This document shows positions 54,845 to 64,000 of a DNA stretch of 64,000 nt, in pieces. Location of the stretch: positions 82,775,652 to 82,839,651 of the forward strand of contig CM065299.1 in the NCBI GenBank assembly GCA_032871835.1. The letters are read 5' to 3'. The notes under the pieces are model-generated. The model did not search any database and was not told where the DNA came from. It saw only the letters and a program-made list of their open reading frames with translations. The position numbers were made by a program, and so were the translations under genes. The stretch comes from Dipteronia dyeriana (lineage: Eukaryota > Streptophyta > Magnoliopsida > Sapindales > Sapindaceae). Every line of letters begins with the position of its first letter. The first letter of the stretch is position 1.

Positions 54845-56585
54845 GGGAAAGTATCATTCCCCCCTCCCGCGGTTGTCCTAATATTAAGACGATAGAGTTT
54901 GACCATACTAGCCGTTTTTTTCCCTAAAATTTAAAAAAAAAAAGGTTAAAAATGCCCATTATGTTACCTTTTCCATCCATTGATTGTATAATATGCCCCT
55001 TTGACTGTTAAAATTGAAACAAATGACCATTTTGTCCTTCAATTTGCTTCATATAATTACCATTTAACCCTCAAAATATTCATTAAATAAAAAATATATT
55101 AAAAAAATTAAAAAAATTAAAAAAAAAGATGGATCTCCATCGTCCATCTCAAAAGATGGACGGTGGAGATATCTTTTTATTTTTTTTATTTAAATTTAAG
55201 AATAATAATAATAATAATAATAGTAATAAATTTTTACTTCCATATATATATATATTTGAAGAGAAAATTTCATTCAATTTAAAAATCAAAATCATTAAAC
55301 TCAAATTTATTACAGATATATAAAATCAAAACAAGATTTAAAAATAAATAAATTTGGAAACCCAGATTTTGTTTTTGAAAATAGGAAATTCAGATCTCCA
55401 TCATCAATCAAACATAAAAGAGAAACCCAGTTGTGAATTTGCCTGTCTGAAACCTTATTCCCTATCGGAAATTAGAGCATTCCACTATAAAATCTTCATT
55501 ATCAATAACAAAATCAATCCTAGAAACCACAACACAACTCTCCAAGCACCTGACTAACAAAATCCCAACAAACAAATTCTTATTGTCTTGTTCTCAATCA
55601 CTTCAGCTTGCATTAACTCAATAATAAATTATTAGCATTTCAAAAACCCCATCTCAGAAATGCATATCAAAACCGCTAAAACCCCCAGCTTTGCAAATGA
55701 AATTAACAACATTTCAAATACCCCACCTCATATTAGATTCATCAGACCAGTTCCTACCTTCCCACAAAACCCATGTCTCCAGATTGCTTATGTACCACTG
55801 TAAAAGTAAAGAATACGAGTTTAAAAATGGATTTGGGGTTTATTGAAAAAAGTCCAAACAAAAAAAAAGTGCAGAGTTGGAATTCATCAATCCATCACAA
55901 ATTCACAAACAATCCACCACCATCCCACAACCCAATAGCACCCAAAACTCTGTCAAAGGAAAGCAAATGGAGAAGAGAAGGAGAAAAGGAAAAAAAATAG
56001 ACAATTGACGGTGAGAGGAGATCGATCGAACGCCGTTCTTCTCGTTTAAAAGGAGATAGAATGCCGATCTCCACGTTCGGGAGGAGATCAAACGCCTATC
56101 GGCGGTGAGATGATGACTATCGACGGTCATAAGGTGGAGGCTAGAGTTTGAGTGGTAGGAGATGATGATGGAGATGAAGATCTCTTTGATGAATAGTTCC
56201 CCAAAATTGTTATTTTTGAAGGAATTGTTTTTTCTTTTTTTTTGAATGATGAAGAAGATGATGGATCTCTTCGATGAAGAAGAAGATATGGTGTTCAATT
56301 ATTTGTTTTGTTTTAAATTTTTTATTTCACTTGTTTTTGTCATTAGTTATATTATTTAATTCAAATTTTGAATTGTCTGAAATAACCTTCAAGGTTCTGT
56401 GCACACTAAATGACGTTAATGCCCTTCCCATTTAACAGTCAATAGTATAAATGAATGGAAAATGTAACAGAAGGGCCGCTTATAACGTTTCTTTGGTTTT
56501 AAGGGGAAAAAAGGACAATATGACCATACCATGTCCTCATCTTAACAATAGGGTAAACGTGAGAGGGTAAAATGATAGTTTCCCT
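54845..56585. mobile_element. Second long-TIR element, Mutator-like, near-9-bp TSD
   Basis: Left end GGGAAAGTATCATTCCC and right end, reversed, GGGAAACTATCATTTTACCC begin long imperfect inverted repeats. The arms pair for over 100 bp (for example GACCATACTAG with its counterpart GACCATACCATG, and ATGTTACCTTTTCCAT with GTTACATTTTCCATTC). Flanks TTTTTTTCA (54836-54844) and TTCTTTTCA (56586-56594) match at 8 of 9 positions. The 1.74 kb interior has no transposase. It carries a hairpin at 55131-55170 (GATCTCCATCGTCCATCT / AGATGGACGGTGGAGAT) and a purine-rich zone near 56000-56170. Frames at 55129-56000 and 55903-56298 (-) show no domains. Confidence 0.6.
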
Positions 56586-56594
56586 TTCTTTTCA

Positions 56595-57463
56595 CGATAA
56601 CCCCATTTCTCCCACGATGAACATACGTTTTTTTTAAATTGATAATGACCAAACTTACCAGCAATGATAGAGAGAGAAATTTTTTATTTGGAGATGTTAT
56701 TATATTAAAAAAAAGAGTGGTCAACAAGAAAAAAGTTACAAAACGTAAATTTATTTTATAAACTAAAAAAAAAATTAAGAAAAACTTTTTTTTTTGGAGT
56801 TATTAGGCTAATACCGTCACACCCCCAACCTTAGAGTCAGGACATGATCTTACTCACTAACAAATATTTTACAAAATCTGAAATAATAATTCTAAATACA
56901 ATTACATAAACCCAAAATTCATATCTAAGAGATACATTAACAATAGTCTGAAAGATCAATAAACTCATATTGCCTAGGGAACCAAGAACTAAACTCCTTT
57001 GAAATGTCAATCCATGCTATGTATGAAACACAACCACAAGAATCTGAAATCACAATATACTAAGTGAGTTTAGAAACTCAGTAAGCATACTAAACTTGTT
57101 TTTATACATATGCGAAAATATCACAAAATATTAAAAGCCATATTGTTTTCAAAACACGGTTCATAAATCATTCGAATCATATACTTATCAAATTTTGTTG
57201 GGTTCCTTTTATCCATTATTGCATTGTAAGACTTAGCACGTATCACATATCGGAGCCAAAGTTACCCGTCGGCAACAAATGTATGTAAGGAAAGTGCAAG
57301 TGAAGATTTCTTTTTTAAAAACAAACATGCATGCCCGAAGGTAAGAGCCAGACCCTCATCTTGATCATCGACAAGTCCTCCCACATGCACTAATATGTCG
57401 ACACACGAATATGAAGACTCATTAGTCCCTGGAGTACTCTAAAGACACTTCCCATATACCACA
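56595..57463. other. Unclassified, LTR-like sequence left of element E
   Basis: From ~56815 the text GTCACACCCCCAACCTTAGA resembles an LTR terminus of a plant Ty3/gypsy chromovirus seen in either direction. No partner was found in the window, so this is only a suggestion. Element E starts at 57464 within or beside it. Confidence 0.25.
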
Positions 57464-58317
57464 TGATATGAACCTCACCAAGAGTAGTGAGACTCGAAAC
57501 CAATATATGGTAGCAATGATCATTTTCTAATTCAAGTTTATAAACAAAGAAAAAAAAAAGGACTGCGACCCGTTATCTATATGGAGATAAGAACCAACGG
57601 TATCAAGAAGGTTGTAGACGCCACACTCAAGAAAAAGAAAGAATGTGAGTGATAAGTCAAGGTTTGAACGCTACAAGGTAAACCCTTGATAAGTTCATAG
57701 TTCAATGAAGAACCAAGAGAAAACGTTCTCTAAAATTATATTTCAATTCAAGTTTTGTCTCAAATTACATCAATTGGTCCCTTTTATACTAAAAAGATCT
57801 AAGACCTAAAAGAGAATAAATATTAGGCAATTAATGTCTTACAATCAGGAAAATAAATGCAAACAAATTTAGGAAACAACTAAATACTAAAAACTAGCAA
57901 CTAGTTGATTTGTTCCTTATTTGGAAAGTTGAATTCGGGAAACAAATCAACTCTTTATTTGGGGAAAATAAATAAAATAGGGAATATGCTAAAGTAGGGA
58001 ATATGCTAAAGTAGGAAATATGTCGAAATTGGATTCTCCTCCAACCATACGTCGTCCAAAAAATAGGAAATATGCTAAAATTCGGACTGCTCAGCTCAAG
58101 TCTTCGCGCAATAAGATAGATGACCGAATTTGGACTTGTTATAATCTGTTTCGGAGGATGGGGTCTTCATAGCATATGTAGAGCTTGTCTTTGGCTTTCC
58201 GAAAACATATTATAATAGACGATACAGCTTCAGATGTTCTGTGTAGAGGTCCACGAATTTCAGCCCCAGATTTGGTCTTTATGTGGGCCGAATTTGGACT
58301 TTAACAACTCAGAATCA

Positions 58318-60500
58318 GCCCATCATTTAATGCTTCTTTGATCCTCTTGCCTTCTTTTAATTGGCCCAATTGGAATATGCAATGGATCCTTTGGTGATTC
58401 TTCTTGATTCTCATCATTCCCCATCTCTTCAAAAGGATTTGTCCTCGAATCTTCACCATAATGTTGTTGATTGCCTACGACACTTCATCAAAGCCTTGCA
58501 AATGAGAAACAACAACACTAGGCAAGGAAGGGTTAATTCCATTTGTACTAAAACATGCCTCTTTGTACAAAAGTATAATCATTGGCTGATTTGAAAACAA
58601 AGCCTTTTTGATCTCACTCTCTCTTGCATAAAAACTCATTTGTTTTCTCTCTTTTTTTCCTCTTCAGTCTCTTTTTCTTTTTCATCTTTTTTTTTTCTTT
58701 TTTTGCTATTTCGAACTCTTTTTCTTTTCTCTCTCTTTCTTTTGAACTCTCACTCTCACTCTTTTTTTTGACATCTCTCTCTTTTCTTAAAACTTGATCT
58801 TTATACACTTGTTTTGGGGTTAAAGGTACAAGAGTGATTGACTTTTTATTTAGTATAAAGGAGTATCTATTGGTATACCCATCTTGTGTCACATGACTAT
58901 CAAACTACCATGGTCTCCCCAAAAGGATATGACCCGCATTCATTGGTACCACGTCACAAAGGACTTCATCTTTGTACTTTCCAATTGAAAATGACGCCAA
59001 CACTTGTTTAGTCACATTGATTTCCCCGCTATCATTTAACCATTGTAGCTTATATGGTTTTGGATGTTTCAAAGTGGCCAAATTCAATTTCTCCACAAAA
59101 ATAGTACTAGCCACATTAGTACAACTCCCCCCATCAATGATCATGCTATATACCTTATCATTAACAAGGCAGCGGGTGTGAAAAATGTTGTCACGTTGTA
59201 CTTCATCATCTTCTTTGGCTTTAGCACTAAGAGCTCTTCTTGCCACTAAAAGCTCTCCATCCACCGGATATTCAATGTCACTTGCATCCTCCAAAGGTGG
59301 CATGGACTCATCATCAGATTCACCCTCGGATTCGATATCACCATCATCCTTCAAAACCATTACTCTCTTGTTTGAGCATTGAGATGTAATATGACCTACT
59401 CCTAAACACTTAAAACACATAATGTCACGGTTTCTAGAAGGTTGAGAATCTGATTTACCTTGATTTAATGTGCCTCCAGCCTTTTGATCTTTGGAAGGTT
59501 CGGCATTGGCCTTGAAACTAGGCTGGTCATCCATCTCGCTCCAATCCAGTTTCCATGACGATGAAGAACCCAAATTTTACCTAACCCATGTGGAACTCTT
59601 TCTCTTCAACTGTTGTTCCACCTTAATTGCCATGTGCACCATGTCACTCAATTCAACATAATGTTGCAACTCCACCATATTTGCTATGTCTCGGTTTAGT
59701 CCACTTAAAAACCTAGCCATATTAGCCTCTCGATCTTCCTCTACATCAGCTCGAATCATGGCTATCTCCATCTCCTTGTAGTAATCTTCAACACACTTAG
59801 ACCCTTGAGTAAGAGTTTGCAATTTTTGAAACAAACCCCTATAATAGTGACTTGGAATGAAACGCTTCCTCATAACAGCTTTCATCTCCTCCCAAGTCTC
59901 AATAGGCCTTTCTCTATTCCGTCTTCTACTCACAATCAGTTGATCCCACCAAACGATAACATAATCAGTGAATTCTATGGCAGCCAACTTCACCTTCTTC
60001 AATTCGGAATAGTCATGGCAGTCGAATACCAATTCTATTCTTTTTCTCCCACTCCAAATAAGCTTCAGGATCAGTTTTACCTTGGAAAGTTGGGATCTTC
60101 ACCTTTATACTACCCAAATTATTATCAGCCCTCTTTCCATACCTATCTCCTCTATACCCATATCTATCTTCTCTACTCCCATACCTAACTTCTCTACCTC
60201 CCATTCCATGCCTAAATCTGCCAGCACCCACATTAGATATGCGATCATCCTCCTCTAGGTCATTCCCTTAATCATATTCAAAGTAATTCCTAGGTGGGTC
60301 CTTTCTCTTCATTTCACATTAGGAGCCCTGAATGGCTGCTCCATTTGTGAACTAGACTCCACTTTGTCTATCTGATCATGCACCTCACCAAACTTAATCT
60401 CCATCCGCTCCATGCTTTTTTGTATGGCTTTATATAAAAAATTGAGATCTACCATTTATGGTGCATCGTCGGATAAGTCTTTACTCTTATCATGGGACAT
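58318..60500 (-). pseudogene. gag: gag-protease of element E (decayed)
   Basis: ATG at 60500 (MSHDKSKDLSDDAP) is preceded by TTTGTTTTGCAG, an acceptor-like site in the leader. Minus-strand segments: IKVKIPTFQGKTDPEAYLEW to ~60040; after a frameshift, the Retrotrans_gag domain 60032-59577 (IEFTDYVIVWWDQLIVSRRR, YKEMEIAMIRADVEEDREAN); a stop; then the CCHC knuckle CFKCLGVGHITSQC (~59415-59374), an acidic linker, and the protease with IIDGGSCTNVAST and AGHILLGRPW to 58905. A Lys/Glu-rich tail (58892-58614) follows, and then the reading PFEEMGNDE-type C-terminal text. In related full-length elements RT begins after this tail; here the tail runs into the gag-terminal IPIGPI segment and then the LTR, so pol is absent rather than just mutated. 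Confidence 0.8.
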
Positions 60501-61022
60501 ATTTTAATCCTGCAAAACAAAGAATGTAAGTAAGCCTCTCAAAACACTCCCTCACGTGTTTGACCCTTAAAGATAGTGGCACTCACACTCGTGTTTCACT
60601 CAATCTTTTGGCTTTAACCTTCTAATGAACTCACACTCTCTTACCTTTTTTTCACTCTTTGTTCACTCTTTCAGATCCCATTTTTTATTTGACTTAGATG
60701 GACACTCACAAGAAGTTTAAGAGATAAGATGTAACAAATAAAAAAAATAAAAAAAAATAGTATATGACAAGAATAACAAAGACGAGATTCTACTGATAGT
60801 TTTTTTTTTAATATCAACGCACGAAATCAAGAAAAAGAATAAAAATTGTTGATATAAGTTCAACTACACGATCTAAAAAAATGTACTTTTTTGGGAATTT
60901 TTTTCTTACAAAAAAGCTGATCAATTTTTTTTTTTTGTAACACATGATTTTTTTTAGATCAAACAGAAAAAAATAGACGAAGATGAATAAGGATAGATTA
61001 AACCTGATTTTAGAAGCCTAAG
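60501..61022 (-). other. Leader between PBS and gag of element E
   Basis: AT-rich 5' untranslated region. CACTCACACTC- and CACTCTTTTTTCACTC-type short repeats at 60580-60690. It probably contains an intron ending at the acceptor just before the gag ATG. Confidence 0.5.
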
Positions 61023-61035
61023 CTTTGATACCAAC
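61023..61035 (-). promoter_or_regulatory. Primer-binding site of element E (tRNA-iMet type)
   Basis: Minus-strand GTTGGTATCAAAG, close to TGGTATCAGAGC, the usual initiator-Met tRNA complement of plant LTR elements. Confidence 0.7.
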
Positions 61036-61865
61036 TGATATGAACCTCACCAAGAGCAGTGAGACCCGAAACCAATATATGGTAGTAAGGATCGTTTTCT
61101 AATTCAAGTTTATAAACAAAAAAAATAAAAAAAGGACCGTAAACCGTTATCTATATGGAGATAAGAACCAACGGTATCAAGAAGGTTGTAGACGCCACAC
61201 TCAAGAAAAAGAAAGAAGGTGAGTAATAAGTCATAGTTTGAACGCCACAAGGTAGAACCTTGATAAGTTCATAGTTCAATAAAGAATCAAGAGAAAACGT
61301 TCTCTAAAATTATATTTCAATTCAAGTCTTGTCCCAAATTACATCAATTGGTCTCTTTTATACTAAAAATATCTAAGACCTAAAAGGGAATAAATATTAG
61401 CCAATTAATGCCTTACAATCAGGAAAATAAATGCAAACAGATTTAGGAAACAACTAAAGACTAAAAACTAGCAACTAGTTGATTTGTTCCTTATTTGGAA
61501 AGTTGAATTCGGGAAACAAATCAACTCTTTATTTGGGAAAAATAAATAAAATCAACTAGTAGTAAATATGTTGAAATTGGATTCTTCTCCAACCATACGT
61601 CGCCCAAAAAATAGGAAATATGCTGAAATTCAGACTGCTCAGCTCAAGTCTTCGCGCAATAAGATAGATGGCTGAATTTGGACTTGTTGTAATCTGTTTC
61701 GGAGGATGGGGTCTTCATAGAATCTGTAGAGCTTGTCTTGGGCTTTTCGAAAACATATTATTTTAGACGATCCGACTTCAGATGCTCTCTGTAGAGGTCC
61801 ACGAATTTCAGCCCTGGATTTGGTCTTCAAGTGTTCCGAATTTGGACTTTAGCAACTCGTAATCA

Positions 61866-63023
61866 GCCCATCATTTAATGCTTATTTGATCCTCTTGCCT
61901 CCTTTTAATTGGCCCAATTGGAATATGCAATGGATCCTTTGGTGATACTTCTTGATTCTCATCATTCCCCATCTCTTCAAAAGGATTCGTCCACGAATCT
62001 TATCCATAATGTTGTTGATAGCCTGACACTTCATCAAAACCTTGCAAATGAGAAATAACAACACTAGGCAAGGAATGGTTAATTCCATTAGTACTAAAAC
62101 ATGCCTTTTTGTACAAAAGTACAATCATTGGCTGATTTGAAAATAAAGCCTTTTTGATCTCACTCTCTTTTGCATAAAAACTCATTTGTTTTCTTTTTTT
62201 TTTCTTATCAGCCTCTTTTTCTTTTTCATCTTTTTTTCTTATTTTGCTATTTCGAACTCTTTTTATTTTCTCTCTCTTTCTTTTGAACTCACTCTCACTC
62301 TTTTTTTTGACATCTCTCTCTTTTCTTAAAACTTGATCTTCATACACTTGTTTTGGGGTTAAAGGTACAAGAGTGATTGACTTTTTATTTAGTATAAATG
62401 AGTATCTATTGGTATACCCATCATGTGTTACATGCCTATCAAATTGCCATGGTCTTCCCAAAAGGATATGGCCCGCATTCATTGGTACCACATCACAAAG
62501 GACTTCATCTTTGTACTTTCCAATTGAAAATGACACCAACACTTGTTTAGTCACCTTTATTTCCCTACTATCATTTAGCCATTGTAGCTTATATGGTTTT
62601 GGATGCTTCAAAGTGGCCAAATTCAATTTCTCCACAAAAATAGTACTAGCCACATTAGTACAACTCCCCCCCATCAATGATCATGCTACATACCTTATCA
62701 TTAACAAGGCAGCGGGTGTGAAAAATTTTGTCACGTTGTACCTCATCATCTTCCTTGGCTTGAACACTAAGAGCTCTTCTTGCCACCAAAAGCTCTCCGT
62801 CCACCGGATATTTAATGCCACTTGCATCCTCCAAAGGTGGCATGGACTCATCATCAGATTCACCCTCAGATTCGATATCACCATCATCTTTTAAAACCAT
62901 TACTCTCTTGTTTGGGCATTGATGAGATGCAATATGACCTACTCCCAAACACTTAAAGCACTTATTGTCACGGTTTTTAGAAGGTTGAGAATCTGATTTA
63001 CCTTGATTTAATGTGCCTCCCAA
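61866..63023 (-). pseudogene. Second partial gag-protease copy, tandem to element E
   Basis: Nearly the same as 58318-59490. The minus strand reads CFKCLGVGHIASHQC (the knuckle with one extra residue), the acidic linker, IIDGGELY where one extra base has shifted the frame out of DGGSCT, then, from an in-frame restart at 62677, NVASTIFVEKLN, AGHILLGRPW, the Lys/Glu-rich tail and FSNQPMIVLLYKKACFSTNG to ~62000. It ends at GGTLNQGKSD (~63020), where homology to the gag interior stops. Its 3' LTR is the one that serves as 5' LTR of element E, as expected after unequal recombination between LTRs. Confidence 0.78.
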
Positions 63024-63032
63024 ACCTTGTTT

Positions 63033-63341
63033 TGATAGGCTTACTTACTTTCTTTGTTTTGTAGGATTAAAATATGTCCCATGATAAGAGTAAAGACTTA
63101 TCCGACGATGCACTAGAAATGGTAGATCTCAATTTTTTTATATAAAGCCATACAAAAAAGCATGGAGCGGACGAAGATTAAGTTTGGTGAGGTGCATGAT
63201 CGGATAGACAAAGTGGAGTCTAGTTCACAAATGGAGCAGCCATTCAGGGCTCCTAATGTGAAACGAAGAGAAAGGAACCCACCTAAGAATTACTTTGAAG
63301 ATGATTATGGGAATGACCTAGAGGAGGATGATCGCATGTCT
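63033..63341 (+). pseudogene. Inverted fragment of the element E gag 5' end
   Basis: Plus-strand copy of sequence present on the minus strand at ~60245-60520: acceptor-like TTTGTTTTGTAG, then ATGTCCCATGATAAGAG, and the frame MERTKIKFGEVHDRIDKVES, MEQPFRAPNVKRRERNPPKN. It abuts the partial copy ending at 63023 head to head, so a deletion-inversion joined them. Homology ends at GATCGCATGTCT. Confidence 0.75.
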
Positions 63342-64000
63342 ATGTGATATGTGATATGTGATATGCTTCTTGATTCTCATCACCACATATATAGCAAATC
63401 ACATATCACATAGAGTTCCACCAAAATCACAAAGGTGCCTACTAACAATAACAAATAAAAGCAGCCTAGCCAAAACATATTGTATTGTACTATATATTCA
63501 CATTTCTAAATGCTTACTTATCACACTTCAAAGCAGTTTAAACATATTTTGAAAACATACAAAAATAGATTTCGTATACATATATATATAATATTATGAT
63601 TCCAGTTTTGAAAATGGGTCTGTCATACTTACATCTTATCAAACCAAATTAGTGCAATTGCCCACGAAGTTAATAATCCAATCCTTAACCTAAATCATAT
63701 AATCATACAAATATCAGAGTCTAATTCATATATAAGACTGGCATAAGGTCTGGCATATCGTTTCACAAACCGAAATCCTAGTACTAGAACTAACCAGTGC
63801 TATTTTAAAACCTGAACAATGTCCATTGTATGATTTTTAATTTATTATGCCCACTCCATAAAACTATAAACTCTTACAAATATAGTTTAAAAAAACATAA
63901 ATATTGATATAAAAATTTTCATAATTTTTTTAAATACTTAGATACCTTAAAATATTTTAGGTTTGGTAGTATTCAGGGCTGTTTGATAATAGACGGTCCC
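63342..64000. other. AT-rich right edge, unclassified
   Basis: Begins with three ATGTGAT repeats, and the inverse ATCACATATCACAT occurs ~50 bases later (63397-63412), giving a small hairpin. The rest is AT-rich with an (AT)n run near 63580 and no recognisable gene. Confidence 0.45.

Larger units (their letters stand above)
57464..61865 (-). mobile_element. Non-autonomous Ty3/gypsy element E (gag-PR only), minus orientation
   Basis: 3' LTR 57464-58317 (854 bp) and 5' LTR 61036-61865 (830 bp) are direct repeats with ends TGATATG...AATCA on the + strand. Read on the minus strand, GTTGGTATCAAAG at 61023-61035 follows the 5' LTR and matches the TGGTATCAGAGC site for initiator-Met tRNA. The interior (58318-61035) codes for gag and a protease and has no RT, RNase H or integrase. 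The right LTR is shared with a second partial copy (61866-63023), and no duplication flanks the unit. Confidence 0.75.

Noticed and set aside
57464..61865. Possible pararetrovirus or endogenous virus because of the gag-protease and tRNA-Met primer site
   Set aside because: LTRs, the Ty3-type gag and absence of movement or coat-type genes fit a retrotransposon; nothing viral was seen.
62373..62894. 173-residue plus-strand frame
   Set aside because: It is the complement of the gag-protease copy, whose minus-strand motifs (CCHC, LLGRPW) are clear.

Overview
This is a 64 kb piece of a plant nuclear genome, almost certainly a flowering plant and probably a eudicot. The sequence shows spliceosomal introns, TATA-driven LTR retrotransposons, a Tubby-like gene fragment, a CC-NB-ARC (NLR) fragment and PIF/Harbinger, hAT, Mutator-like and Tourist-like DNA elements. 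No bacterial, organellar or viral genome organisation is visible. Most of the window is nested, decayed transposons. Only one small gene, on the minus strand at 41.6-42.0 kb, looks intact.

Left half (1-38.7 kb): at least four related Ty3/gypsy elements of the Tat type, all in + orientation. Element C1 enters from the left and ends in a 3' LTR at 7148-9116. Its interior is cut by a copia/SIRE-like LTR (1612-3470) and by an hAT MITE (4233-4833, 8-bp TSD). Element A (9540-21017, TSD AAATT) is structurally complete: LTR, PBS, gag, PR, RT, RNase H, a second RNase H, integrase, ~98-bp tandem repeats, an antisense gene, PPT, LTR. It sits inside a remnant that resembles a pogo/Tigger transposase 3' exon. 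C2 is a lone 5' LTR plus PBS (21421-23676). Element B (23677-38721) is a sister of A. Its 3' LTR is split by a 2.7 kb Mutator-like element (35901-38578, 9-bp TSD) with an unusual interlocked inverted-repeat layout.

A and B each carry, between pol and the 3' LTR, a gene on the opposite strand. It has its own TATA-like box, two short GT-AG introns at matching positions, a Transposase_28-like (gypsy-type) domain and a coiled coil. Both copies are now broken, but the shared layout indicates an accessory transcription unit independent of gag-pol.

Middle (38.7-49.1 kb): a 5'-truncated Tubby-like pseudogene (+), the intact glycine/cysteine-rich gene (-), a Tourist-like MITE, and a non-autonomous LTR element D (43142-46456, TSD GAAAG) inserted in a SINE that is itself flanked by an 11-bp TSD. 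Near 48.6 kb lies a possible structured C/D-box-like RNA on the minus strand.

Right (49.1-64 kb): a 5.5 kb PIF/Harbinger element (TSD TTA) with decayed transposase and Myb/SANT-like genes and a captured NLR fragment; a second long-TIR element (54845-56585); then minus-strand Ty3/gypsy element E (57464-61865), which has gag and protease but no RT or integrase. E shares its 5' LTR with a second partial copy, and that copy abuts an inverted piece of the gag 5' end. All coordinates were read by eye, so boundaries without a target-site duplication may be off by some bases.
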